Source: Betaproteobacteria bacterium (GTDB taxonomy: Bacteria > Pseudomonadota > Gammaproteobacteria > Burkholderiales > Thiobacillaceae). From it: a DNA stretch of 32,053 nucleotides. Every line of letters starts with the position of its first letter. The stretch's first letter is position 1. The stretch is taken from assembly GCA_020049415.1 (NCBI GenBank), contig JAIFKV010000202.1:1-32053 (forward strand). Reading direction: 5' to 3'. Positions 16,107-24,985 of the stretch are shown piece by piece. The notes beneath the pieces were generated by a model that saw only the letters and a program-made list of their open reading frames with translations, searched no databases and had not been told where the DNA came from. The position numbers and the translations under genes are program-made.

Positions 16107-16869
16107 GGTTGAAGTATTCCACAAGCCCGCGCAGCAATCCGCTTTCACCTGGCGGGGTGGTGATAATGTGGCAAAAATGCCGCGTTTGCGCATGTTGCGC
16201 GATGCGTGCATGCGGCACGAACAACGCTAAGGCGCGCATCGATTCGGCGGCGTCGGGCGGAACCAGGGCAAGCAGATTGTCGAGCGTTTCGGCGCTGAAA
16301 ACGGTAATGGCTTGAATCCGTTTCTCCCGCAAGGCGTGCAGCAACGGCGCCGGCTCGGTTGTTGGACACACACGGCGGTAGCATTCGGCGTAATCAACTT
16401 CCGCGCCGCGACCGCGCAGGGTATCGGCGATCAGTTCGCGGCCACCCGCGCCGCGCACAATCAGCACCCGCTGGCCTGCCAGGTTGGAGAATTCCGGCAA
16501 CGCCAGCAGATGTTCACTGTCCGCGCCGGTTTCGGGCGACAGCACCATTTGACAGCCGGCGGCGCGCAAAGCCGCCGCCGTGCCATTGCCGATCGCGGCC
16601 GCCTTGATTTTCGCCGCCGCATCGGCCGGTGCCAGACGCAGCCCGAAGCGCACTGCATTCGGGCTGACGAATATCACCCGGTCGTAGCCTGCGATCAGCG
16701 CCAAGCTTTGGCGCAGCGCCGCAGATTCATCTACATCGATGATCGCCAGCGCTGGAAACAGCATCGGTGACGCGCCGGATTCTTGCAGACGCGTCAGCAT
16801 TTTCGCGGACTGCTCCGCCGGGCGCGTCACCAGCACGCCGATCCCGGCCAGCGGCCCGGCCGCATTCAT
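16090..16869 (-). CDS. hemD: Uroporphyrinogen-III synthase
   Basis: The product has 259 residues. The ATG at 16869 is chosen because it overlaps the hemC stop as ATGA and because [20 protein letters not shown] follows, the usual HemD beginning. Upstream in-frame codons within hemC are Arg-rich shadow sequence. Other family features are [51 protein letters not shown] and [11 protein letters not shown]. HemD closes and inverts ring D of hydroxymethylbilane to give uroporphyrinogen III, the precursor of heme, siroheme and cobalamin. It acts in the cytoplasm directly after HemC, and translational coupling to hemC fits this. Confidence 0.95.
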   Translation of the reverse strand: MNAAGPLAGIGVLVTRPAEQSAKMLTRLQESGASPMLFPALAIIDVDESAALRQSLALIAGYDRVIFVSPNAVRFGLRLAPADAAAKIKAAAIGNGTAAALRAAGCQMVLSPETGADSEHLLALPEFSNLAGQRVLIVRGAGGRELIADTLRGRGAEVDYAECYRRVCPTTEPAPLLHALREKRIQAITVFSAETLDNLLALVPPDAAESMRALALFVPHARIAQHAQTRHFCHIITTPPGESGLLRGLVEYFNHARTV

Positions 16870-17801
16870 TTTGCGGTCCGCTGAATGATTTCCGCCATCA
16901 GCAAATCGGCGCCCTGCGCGATCAAGTCCCGCGCGGCGGCGTGGCCGACCGACTCGGGGTCGTCGAGCGCGCCTTCGGCGGTAGCGCGGAAAAAGCGGAT
17001 GCCTTCCAGATCGGCGACAAACGCGCGCAGAAAGAGGCGACCGTCGCGCACCACCGCATAGCCGCCGATGGGCGCTTGGCAGCCGCCTTGCAGGACACGG
17101 CTCATGGCGCGTTCGGCGCGCACGCAAGCGGCGGTTTCGAGGTGGTTCAGCGGCGCCAGCAGCGCCGCCAGATCCGGCCTGCCGGCGCGAATTTCGATGC
17201 CGATGGCGCCCTGGCCCACCGCGGGCAGACTTTCTTCCGGCTGCAAGGTGGCGCGAATGCGGGATACGAAACCCAGCCGTTTCAACCCCGCCGCCGCCAG
17301 AAGAATAGCCGCGTACTGGCCTTCATCCAGCTTGCGCAGACGGGTATTGACGTTGCCGCGCAGGGTGTCGACATGCAGATGTGGCAGTCGCGCGCGAATT
17401 TGCGCTTGCCGGCGCAGGCTGGAAGTGCCGACGCGAGCGTTCGGCGGCAGTTCTTCCAGGCTGCCGTAATGGTTGGAAACGTAGGCGTCACGCGGATCTT
17501 CGCGTTCCAGAATGGCGGCCATTTCGAAGCCATCCGGCAGATCCATCGGCACATCCTTGATCGAATGCACGGCGAGATCGGCGTGACCATCGGCCATCGC
17601 AACTTCGAGTTCCTTGACGAACAAACCCTTGCCGCCGATGCGAGAGAGGGGAGAATCGAGAATCTGGTCACCCTGCGTCGTCATGCCGAGGAGTTCGACT
17701 TCCAGGCCAGGATGTAACGCCATGAGTCGTGCCTTGACGTGTTCGGCTTGCCAGAGCGCAAGTTGGCTTTCGCGGGTCGCGATGATCAGTTTATTAGGCA
17801 T
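16866..17801 (-). CDS. hemC: Hydroxymethylbilane synthase (porphobilinogen deaminase)
   Basis: The product has 311 residues, the normal family length. It begins [26 protein letters not shown]. The catalytic aspartate lies in [13 protein letters not shown], the substrate-binding arginines are in [11 protein letters not shown] and [13 protein letters not shown], and the dipyrromethane-cofactor cysteine is in [13 protein letters not shown]. The enzyme polymerises four porphobilinogen units to hydroxymethylbilane. It is the first gene of the hemC-hemD-hemX-hemY operon. The promoter must be in the 65 bases shared with the divergent thioredoxin-fold gene. Confidence 0.97.
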   Translation of the reverse strand: MPNKLIIATRESQLALWQAEHVKARLMALHPGLEVELLGMTTQGDQILDSPLSRIGGKGLFVKELEVAMADGHADLAVHSIKDVPMDLPDGFEMAAILEREDPRDAYVSNHYGSLEELPPNARVGTSSLRRQAQIRARLPHLHVDTLRGNVNTRLRKLDEGQYAAILLAAAGLKRLGFVSRIRATLQPEESLPAVGQGAIGIEIRAGRPDLAALLAPLNHLETAACVRAERAMSRVLQGGCQAPIGGYAVVRDGRLFLRAFVADLEGIRFFRATAEGALDDPESVGHAAARDLIAQGADLLMAEIIQRTAK

Positions 17802-17866
17802 GTTGAACTATTCTGTGGGGGTGTCGGACTCATTAAAATAGTCCGCACAATTCGAGGAAAGTGTCT

Positions 17867-18352
17867 ATGAAACAAGCATTTGCGGTGCTGCTGCTGATTG
17901 TAGCATGGGGTTTCAAGCTGGCTTTTGCCGACATCGGCGTACCGGTGGCGCAAGACTTGCGAAAAGATGCGGCGCTGGCCAAGGATAAAAATGGCGTCGT
18001 GTTGGTGATGTTTTCCGGCCAGCATTGCTCCTACTGCGAGACGGTGTTGAATGAATTCCTGATACCGATGAGCCGCAACGCCGATTACCAGGCGAAAGTG
18101 GTGATGCGCAAGGTCGAGTTGTCGAGCTACCGGGAAATGAAGAATTTTCAAGGCGGCAAAACGCCGCATCGTCGCTTTGCCGGTGACAGCGGGGTGCGTC
18201 TGGTGCCTACCGTGATGGTGTTTGATACACAGGGAAAATTGCTGGCAAAACCGGTGGTGGGCCTGGGCACCATTGATTATTACGGTCAGCACCTCGACCA
18301 GGCGATCGATCAGGGCGTGGCCAAAGTGCGCGGTTTGCCAGAGCCGGAATGA
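17867..18352 (+). CDS. Exported thioredoxin-fold protein with CSYC motif
   Basis: The product has 161 residues. The ATG at 17867 has GAGGAAA (17854-17860) upstream; the GTG at 17861 is too close to it. A signal peptide (KQAFAVLLLIVAWGFKLAFA) predicts cleavage near residue 21 and a periplasmic location. The thioredoxin fold shows VLVMFSGQHCSYCETVL with C54 and C57, and the cis-proline region LVPTVMVFDTQGK. It resembles SoxW-like and DsbD-gamma/thioredoxin-like periplasmic reductants. Given the sulfur genes nearby, a role in reducing periplasmic thiols is plausible, but the neighbours here are heme genes. It is divergent from hemC and convergent with the response regulator. Confidence 0.88.
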   Translation: MKQAFAVLLLIVAWGFKLAFADIGVPVAQDLRKDAALAKDKNGVVLVMFSGQHCSYCETVLNEFLIPMSRNADYQAKVVMRKVELSSYREMKNFQGGKTPHRRFAGDSGVRLVPTVMVFDTQGKLLAKPVVGLGTIDYYGQHLDQAIDQGVAKVRGLPEPE

Positions 18353-18395
18353 AGCATGCAGCAGAAAACCGCGCATTGCCACTGGCGCTGACTTC

Positions 18396-19517
18396 CTACA
18401 ACGGCGCGCCAGCACCGACCAAGGTGAGCAAATGCTTCCGGATCGAGCGCAGCCGGTCACTCGCGCTGCCGTCGACTTCTCTCAGTTTGGCAAGCTCCAT
18501 GCGGGTTCGTTGAGCCAGATCCGTCAGAATATTTTCCTGGCTATCGGTCAGGCCAAGGCGGGCGAAAGCGCTGGTCATATCCTGCAGATAATGGGTATCG
18601 ACTTCCGTCGCGGTCAACCGACTGGTCGCCTGAGTCTGTTCGATTTCGTGCAGCGTCTGCGTCAGATCGGCCAGCACTTGTGCAATTCCGTCACCCCGCG
18701 ACGCATGCAAGCGCTCGATCTCCAGCGACTGTATGCGTGCGCTCGCGCCCTCCGCCAGCACCGCCAGATGGTCGCGCAGCCGACCGACCAATTCTTCATC
18801 CGCCGGCAGATTCAAAATCACCAGCGTCACATTCGGATAGTTGATAGCGAGGTGCGAACGAAACCGGAAGATGCGCTCCAGCGATTGCGTATGGGTCAGA
18901 ATCGACCGTTGCATCGGCGTGCATTCGCCGCTTGCGGCATAGCTCTGGCGAATATCGCCGGTACGCAGTTCGATAAGACTATCCAGCCCATACTGGGTCA
19001 ACGCTTCCAGCATGGCGGAGGCAATGCCGTCGGCATCCAGGCAGTTAAACGATCGACGCAGAAACTGCATGATCACGCCCATTTCGCCGAGCGAGGACAT
19101 CGCGGTGAAAGCGACATGCTGGGCATACTCGAAGTTGCTCGATGATTCGGCTTTCCGCTTCAGATAGTCGCGCACCACGTTGACCTTGGCCGTGACTTCC
19201 TCCGGCTCGAAAGGCTTCACGATGAAGTCGCGCGCGCCGGCGGCGTAAGCGGCAAGCCGTGTTTCCAGATCGTCATGGGAGGAGACGAAGATGACCTGGA
19301 TCTGATCCTGGCCGGCATCTCGCAGCGCTTTGCAGACCGCGATGCCGTCCATTTCCGGCATCTCGATATCCAGCAGAATCAGGTCCGGCGCAACATCCAT
19401 CTCCGCCAGCAAGCTCTTGCCATCGGCGAATTCGCTGATCACATCGCGCGGATCATTCAGCTGATCAACGATGATCATGCGTAATACCGAATCGTCATCC
19501 ACCACACTTATTTTCAC
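18396..19517 (-). CDS. Response regulator with unassigned C-terminal region
   Basis: The product has 373 residues. Residues 1-120 are a CheY-like receiver: VVDDDSVLRM, phosphoacceptor D50 in LILLDIEMPEMDG, switch Ser in IFVSSHDD and Lys in FIVKPFEPEEV. Residues about 130-373 match no domain I recognise; they are mostly helical and end in a region with HEIEQTQATSRLTATEVDTHYLQ that looks coiled. No DNA-binding, GGDEF, EAL or HD-GYP signature was seen. It starts 3 bases after the broken HD-GYP gene, so it is the last gene of the long kinase operon and is probably phosphorylated through the upstream HPt domains. Confidence 0.85.
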   Translation of the reverse strand: MKISVVDDDSVLRMIIVDQLNDPRDVISEFADGKSLLAEMDVAPDLILLDIEMPEMDGIAVCKALRDAGQDQIQVIFVSSHDDLETRLAAYAAGARDFIVKPFEPEEVTAKVNVVRDYLKRKAESSSNFEYAQHVAFTAMSSLGEMGVIMQFLRRSFNCLDADGIASAMLEALTQYGLDSLIELRTGDIRQSYAASGECTPMQRSILTHTQSLERIFRFRSHLAINYPNVTLVILNLPADEELVGRLRDHLAVLAEGASARIQSLEIERLHASRGDGIAQVLADLTQTLHEIEQTQATSRLTATEVDTHYLQDMTSAFARLGLTDSQENILTDLAQRTRMELAKLREVDGSASDRLRSIRKHLLTLVGAGAPL

Positions 19518-19520
19518 TTT

Positions 19521-19947
19521 CTACTCCAACGGGCTTGTTGTTCGATGATTGTCACTGAAGCGTATTGCAATGCCGCAAAATTGCTCGGAAATAGCGAGCA
19601 AGGCATCCACCATGTCGGGATCGAAATGGCCGCCGCGCCCCTCGTTGATCATTTCGATCGCCATTTCATGCGAGTAGGCGGGTTTGTAAAGCGCCTCGAC
19701 GAGGGCGCAGAAGGCGGCAAGGGTGGCGCTCTGGGCGGCCAGCACTTCCTCGGCGCGACGCACGATTCAGGCCGGGCATCACGACGTCGAGCAGAATCAG
19801 GTCCACCGGTTGCGTATCGGCGCAAAGCATGTCGAGCGCTTGCTGGCTGTTCATCGTGGTATGCACGTTGTATGCGTCGCTGAGGACGTCGTTCAGAATG
19901 AGTAGATTGGTCGGCTCGTCATCGACAACGAGGATATGACAGTTCAT
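19521..19947 (-). pseudogene. Broken HD-GYP response regulator (receiver/HD-GYP remnants)
   Basis: The start (ATG at 19947) overlaps the stop of the upstream kinase as ATGA. The first frame encodes the front half of a receiver: CHILVVDDEPTNLLILND and LILLDVVMPG with the phosphoacceptor. After about 19780 that frame turns to Arg-rich nonsense and stops near 19666. A second frame from about 19770 gives the typical linker helix RRAEEVLAAQSATLAAFCALVEA. This joins directly to the very end of an HD-GYP domain (YKPAYSHEMA, INEGRGGHFDPDMVDALL). The receiver back half and almost the whole HD-GYP catalytic region, including the HD and GYP residues, are missing. An intact relative would be a c-di-GMP phosphodiesterase of about 350-400 residues. 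Two internal deletions, one shifting frame, explain it; misassembly is the alternative. Confidence 0.82.
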
Positions 19948-22900
19948 ACCGAATCTCCGTAACGTGTCGATTGCGGCATCTCCAGGCGCTGCCGCAAAAC
20001 GGTCAGGCAGCGTTCAACCCTCTCGGCCAGCGACACGGCCTGCGTGATCGCTTCCAGTTGACCCTCGCGCGCATGCCGCTCCACCGTCTTGGCGAATTCG
20101 CGCAACGAATTGGCCTGCAGCGCGCCGGCGACGCCGGCAAAACTGTGCGCCGCAAAGGCCAGCGCCTCGAAGTCGAATGCCCGCGCCGCAGCCCGCAGTT
20201 TGCCCGGCGCATCCGCCTGGCTGCTCAGGGTGGCGGTCAACAACTTGTCGACGAAAGCGTGCCGACCGCGGTAGTACGCCAGCAACTCGGCCCAGTCGAT
20301 GAGGGCCGTGGTGTCGAGACTATTGTCGACAACACAATCGACCGCCGCGCCAACGACCTCCGCGCCGATCACCACTGCCGCCGCGTCCGCAGGGCTTGCC
20401 GCGAGGCTGGCGGCACCATCGGCAGCCAGTTGGCGGGCAAAGCGCAGGATAGTCGCCAGCAGATCTTCCAGCACAATCGGCTTCGCCACATGCGCCACCA
20501 TGCCGCTGTCCAGGCAATGCTGGCGCTCATCCGCCAGGGCATGCGCGGTGACGCCAATGATCGGCAAGCCAGGCGCGATCTCGCGCAGTTGCCGCGCCAG
20601 TTCATGGCCGTCCATCACGGGCATGTGGATGTCGGTAAGCAGAATGCTCCATACCGCCTCGCCCTCCGCCACAATCAAGTCCAGCGCCTGCCGTCCATTT
20701 TCGACGCACACCAAGTGCGCGCCTTCCAGACTCAGCATGTCTTGCAGCACCATCCGATTGACCAGGTTGTCCTCGGCGGCGAGGATGCGCAGCCCCAACA
20801 GTGCGTTGCGTCCCAACTGAACCCGTGTTGTCGACGGCGTGTCGAGCCGGTGGGTGTTGTCGGGCGTATCCACCTCCAGCAACGGCAGACACACCTCGAA
20901 GCAGCTCCCCACCCCCAGCTCGCTATCGACGCGAATTTCACCTTCCATCAGATCAACCAGGCGCTGGGTGATGGCCAGCCCCAGCCCGGTGCCGCCGAAA
21001 CGACGGGTGATTGAAGCATCGGCCTGCTCGAAAGGCTGGAACAGGTTGGCGACTTGCGCTGGCGTCATGCCAATGCCGCTGTCGCGTACACGGAACACGA
21101 TGCGCCCCGCATCGCGTGAAATGGTGAGCGCAACCGCACCGGTTTCGGTGAATTTGATGGCATTGCCCATCAGGTTGACCAGAATCTGGGTAATCCGCAA
21201 CGGATCGCCCATAAACCATGCCGGCAAGGTTTCATCCACCTCGATGCGCAGCGGCAGACCTTTGCTGGACGCACGATCGGAACACATCACCGCGACGTGT
21301 TGAACGATACGATCAAGCTGGACAGCGGCCATTTCGATATTCAGCTTGCCGGCCTCGATCTTGGAGAAATCAAGAATGTCATTGACGATGCCGAGCAGCA
21401 GTTGGCCCGACTCCACCAGTTGATCGAACAGGCGCTGGCTTTCGCGTCCGGCGTTTTCCCGCTTGCCCACCTGGGCCAGCCCCAGAATGCCATTCAACGG
21501 CGTGCGAATCTCATGGCTCATGTTGGCGAGAAATTCGCTCTTCACGCGGGCCAGGCGGGTAGCTTCTTCCAGGGTGGTCTGCAGTGCGATCTGGGTTTGC
21601 TTGATTTCGCTGATGTCCTGCACAGAACCTTCGGCATGCAGCGGACGCCCCGATGTATCGTGATGGAACGCCGCCAGCTCGCGTACCCATTTGATCTGAC
21701 CGTCGACCACAATACGGTGTTCGATGTCATACGGCTGGCCTTGCAGCGCGGCGTCCCAGCGGGCCAGCACCTCGGCGCGATCATCCGGGTGGATCAGGGA
21801 AGCAAAAAACCGCTCCAGGCTCATCGGCTCTGCCGCCGGAATACCGAAGATACGATAGGTCTCGTCCGACCAGGCCAATTCGCCATTGGTCAGGTTGGCG
21901 CGCCAACTACCGAGATGCGCGATCGATTGCGCGCGTGAGAGTTGCTCCTGCAAGGTCTTCAATGGCGTGATGTCGATGGCAATGCCGAGCAGCGCGACGT
22001 TGACGCCTTCGGCATCACGCAGCGGCAGCTTGGTGGTCAGGTAGTTGTGCAACAGCCCGTCCTGCTGCGGCACACACTCCTCGAAGGTTATCGCCACGCC
22101 ACTCGCCAGCACCTGTCGATCGATGCGGATAATTGAATCCGCCACCGCCAGCGGATGAATATCCAGATCGGTATGGCCGATCACCTGGTCTTTCTGTACG
22201 CCCACTTCCGTTTCAAAACGCCGGTTGATCCTCAGATAGCGGCCTTGTACATCCTTGATGAACAGAATTGCCGGCAGGGTATCGATGATCGCTTCCAGTT
22301 GATCGCGGCTGCTATTCAATTCCCGGGTTCGCAGCAAGACCTGTTTTTCCAGGTCGGCGCGATGTTGCAGCAAAGCCTGCCGCAACTCCTCATTTCCACC
22401 GGCCAGATTTCGCCATCCTTGGTGCGGTGACGCGTTTCGAACAGATCGGCGCCTTGAAGGATGATCTTTTCGATATGGGCGTCGATATCTTCCGCCGATT
22501 CTTTCGCCTCCAGATCGGTCAACCGCATACCCAACAACGCCTCCCGGGGGTAACCGGAAAACCGGGTGTAGGCGTCGTTGACTTCGAGCAAGCGGCCGTC
22601 TCGATCGGTCAAGCGCTTCACGTTCCTGCAGCACGGCCTCTTCCTGCTTGCGGTGGATGATGCCGGAGAGAATATTGGCGACCGCGGCGAGAAATTCTTC
22701 CTTGTAGGCTTCCCGCTTGAAATTGAGCGGCAAATACAGCACCAGCACGCCGAGCAACTGTTTTCCGGCCAGCAACGGCAAGCTGTAATGACCGTGATCC
22801 GCCATGCCGGGATAGGTCAAGTCGTGCGCGTCATCGATATGGCTGACATATTGCATTTGCAGACTGCTTGCGGCGCGACCACAGACGCATTTACCGATGC

Positions 22901-24896
22901 GCACCGCTGCGCAGAGCGCGCAGAGCGCCGGCTCAAAGTTCTTCCCAACCACCAGACGCAGGCAATCCGAATTCGCCTGAGCAAGGAACACCCCCGCCTT
23001 GGGCAACAGCGAAAGCCAGGACAAACCGAGCACCCGGGTCAACGCGTGGTCGAGAATCGTCGCCAGCGGATCATTTGAAAAACCCAGCTCCAACAATCCG
23101 CGCAGGATGTCACCCTGCTCCCTGTCTTGCCGAATGCGGGCTTCGCTGGCTTTCTGCGCGCTGATGTCGCGCCAGGAGCAATAGAGCATCGGACGCTGAT
23201 CCACCACAATCGCCGAGAGCGTCACCTCGACCGGAAACTGGCTGCCATCCAGGCGTTGGTGCCGCCACTCGAAACGGTGGATGCCTTGCGCGTAAGCGAT
23301 GCGGTTCATCCGCGCGCTTTTGTCGAAGGAGGATTCGCCATCGGGCTGGAATTCCGGCGAAAAGACGGCCGGATGAACGTTCATCAATGCGTGCTTGTCC
23401 GGATAACCGAGCAGGCTGACGGCAGCCTGATTGCAATCGACGAAGAGGTCGCCATCCATCAGCCATAACGGGTCCGGCGAAGACTCGAAAAGGGTATGAA
23501 AACGCTGGGTGCTTTGCTGCAATTCAGCTTCGGTACGCTTGCGCTGGGTGATGTCGGTATGCAAACCGAGCAGACGCAAAGGCTGCATCGGCTGCCCGTT
23601 TTCATCGCGCGCCAGGGTGCCGCGCGAGAGCAGGTCGACCCAGTGGCCGTCGCGGTGGCGCATGCGAAATTCAATATCGAACCGGGGAATCCGGCCGGCG
23701 AGATATGCATCGACCTGGCGCAGGGTGGCCGCTCTATCGTCGGGGTGAAGCAGCAGCCCCCAGCTGTCGAAGTTGATCTCGAAGGCATCGGCTTCGCCAT
23801 AACCGAGCAGGGCTTTCCAACCGGCCGAGCAGTAAATCTCGCCGCTTTGCAGATTCCACTCCCACAGACCATCGCTGACGCCCTCGGTGGCCAGACGCAA
23901 GCGTTCTTCATTGATGCGCACCAATTGCTGGCTCGCCTTGCGTTCATTTTCGGCCCGCCGCCAGACGCTGATGTCGCGTCCCTGAGCAATGACAAACTCG
24001 ACCGTGCCGGCGGCGTCAAACAGAACCGTGTTGTACCAGTGAAACAGAATGCGCTCGCCCTTACGGGTAAGCCATTCGTTTTCGTATTCGCTGGGCTGGG
24101 CATGCGCTTGCAGGTCTTTGAAAACCGCTTTCACCTCTTCCATCCGCTCGGCTGGAATCAGCCAATCCCAGACCGGCTGACCAAGCAGTTCGGCGCGGGA
24201 GAAGCCGGTCAAGCGTTCGACCAGCTGATTCGCGCGGACGATGCTGCCGCGGCGGTCGAGCACCAGCAAAACACCAACGGCGCTCTCGAAGATGGCCTCA
24301 TTGAACGTCCGCTGCCGGCGCAGCGCCGCCAAAGTCTCGCGGGATTCGGTGATGTCGGTGAAGGTGACATGAACCTGGCTTGGCCGGGCAATGTCGGGAT
24401 GGAAAATCGGGGTGGCGTTGACCAGAATCCAGCGATAGCGGTTTTCCGCCGCGCGCCAGACGCCCATCACGCGATCGGCAACGGCTTTGCCCGAAGCCAG
24501 TGCGAGCATCGACGGATGCTGCTCGCCCGGGTAGACCGAGCCATCCTCGCGGATGCAACGCCAAGCCGGGTCGAGAGAGTTCTTGCCGAGCAGTTGGCCG
24601 AGGTTCAGGCCGAGAATCTGGCAAGCGGCCGGATTGGCATCGATGACCGCGCCTTGCGCATCGTGATAGACAACGCCCTGCGCCATGCTGAGGAATAGCT
24701 GACGGTATTTCTCCTCGCTAAGACGCAATTTGCCTTCAAAGGCCTGGCGTTCGCTGAGATCCAGACTGCCATGGGAATTTAAAACGCCATTTTCCGACGC
24801 CTCCTCCAGGTGCTGAACAAGTGGCGATTCGGGTCGTTTATCAGGCTGAATCTGTGTCAACGCTTTTCCTTCAAGAGTTCCCGATTCCCCATACAT
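19944..24896 (-). CDS. Giant multi-PAS hybrid histidine kinase A (PAS/GAF-HisKA-HATPase-REC-HPt)
   Basis: About 1650 residues, numbered from the ATG at 24896. A GTG lies at 24908, and a TTG at 24860 has the better Shine-Dalgarno (GAAGGA 6 bases upstream). Order: PAS domains at about 60-180, 190-310, 330-450 and 455-580; a GAF domain at about 595-750; an out-of-frame region at about 760-833; two PAS domains at about 855-1100; HisKA with H1128 in [11 protein letters not shown]; HATPase ([26 protein letters not shown]); receiver ([12 protein letters not shown]); HPt with AAHSFAGVAGAL. No transmembrane helix is evident, so it is cytoplasmic. Residues 760-833 are Arg-rich; another frame across 22410-22620 encodes a PAS core ([20 protein letters not shown]). 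It is a tandem paralogue of kinase B and overlaps the HD-GYP remnant by ATGA. Confidence 0.85.
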   Translation of the reverse strand: MYGESGTLEGKALTQIQPDKRPESPLVQHLEEASENGVLNSHGSLDLSERQAFEGKLRLSEEKYRQLFLSMAQGVVYHDAQGAVIDANPAACQILGLNLGQLLGKNSLDPAWRCIREDGSVYPGEQHPSMLALASGKAVADRVMGVWRAAENRYRWILVNATPIFHPDIARPSQVHVTFTDITESRETLAALRRQRTFNEAIFESAVGVLLVLDRRGSIVRANQLVERLTGFSRAELLGQPVWDWLIPAERMEEVKAVFKDLQAHAQPSEYENEWLTRKGERILFHWYNTVLFDAAGTVEFVIAQGRDISVWRRAENERKASQQLVRINEERLRLATEGVSDGLWEWNLQSGEIYCSAGWKALLGYGEADAFEINFDSWGLLLHPDDRAATLRQVDAYLAGRIPRFDIEFRMRHRDGHWVDLLSRGTLARDENGQPMQPLRLLGLHTDITQRKRTEAELQQSTQRFHTLFESSPDPLWLMDGDLFVDCNQAAVSLLGYPDKHALMNVHPAVFSPEFQPDGESSFDKSARMNRIAYAQGIHRFEWRHQRLDGSQFPVEVTLSAIVVDQRPMLYCSWRDISAQKASEARIRQDREQGDILRGLLELGFSNDPLATILDHALTRVLGLSWLSLLPKAGVFLAQANSDCLRLVVGKNFEPALCALCAAVRIGKCVCGRAASSLQMQYVSHIDDAHDLTYPGMADHGHYSLPLLAGKQLLGVLVLYLPLNFKREAYKEEFLAAVANILSGIIHRKQEEAVLQEREALDRSRRPLARSQRRLHPVFRLPPGGVVGYAVDRSGGERIGGRYRRPYRKDHPSRRRSVRNASPHQGWRNLAGGNEELRQALLQHRADLEKQVLLRTRELNSSRDQLEAIIDTLPAILFIKDVQGRYLRINRRFETEVGVQKDQVIGHTDLDIHPLAVADSIIRIDRQVLASGVAITFEECVPQQDGLLHNYLTTKLPLRDAEGVNVALLGIAIDITPLKTLQEQLSRAQSIAHLGSWRANLTNGELAWSDETYRIFGIPAAEPMSLERFFASLIHPDDRAEVLARWDAALQGQPYDIEHRIVVDGQIKWVRELAAFHHDTSGRPLHAEGSVQDISEIKQTQIALQTTLEEATRLARVKSEFLANMSHEIRTPLNGILGLAQVGKRENAGRESQRLFDQLVESGQLLLGIVNDILDFSKIEAGKLNIEMAAVQLDRIVQHVAVMCSDRASSKGLPLRIEVDETLPAWFMGDPLRITQILVNLMGNAIKFTETGAVALTISRDAGRIVFRVRDSGIGMTPAQVANLFQPFEQADASITRRFGGTGLGLAITQRLVDLMEGEIRVDSELGVGSCFEVCLPLLEVDTPDNTHRLDTPSTTRVQLGRNALLGLRILAAEDNLVNRMVLQDMLSLEGAHLVCVENGRQALDLIVAEGEAVWSILLTDIHMPVMDGHELARQLREIAPGLPIIGVTAHALADERQHCLDSGMVAHVAKPIVLEDLLATILRFARQLAADGAASLAASPADAAAVVIGAEVVGAAVDCVVDNSLDTTALIDWAELLAYYRGRHAFVDKLLTATLSSQADAPGKLRAAARAFDFEALAFAAHSFAGVAGALQANSLREFAKTVERHAREGQLEAITQAVSLAERVERCLTVLRQRLEMPQSTRYGDSV

Positions 24897-24985
24897 TGGC
24901 GATGGCACAGGCTGTGGCGAAGTTTATTTACGATGTAGAGAAGCCGCCACAGATATTTCGCCTCGAATCCGACGGCTGGTGGCGG

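Noticed and set aside
23496..24698. Open frame of 400 codons on the + strand opposite kinase A
   Set aside because: It is antisense to clear PAS domains and has no independent support.
24909..24985. Separate promoter between kinase B and kinase A
   Set aside because: The 77-89 base gap contains no convincing -35/-10 pair; readthrough from kinase B is the simpler view.
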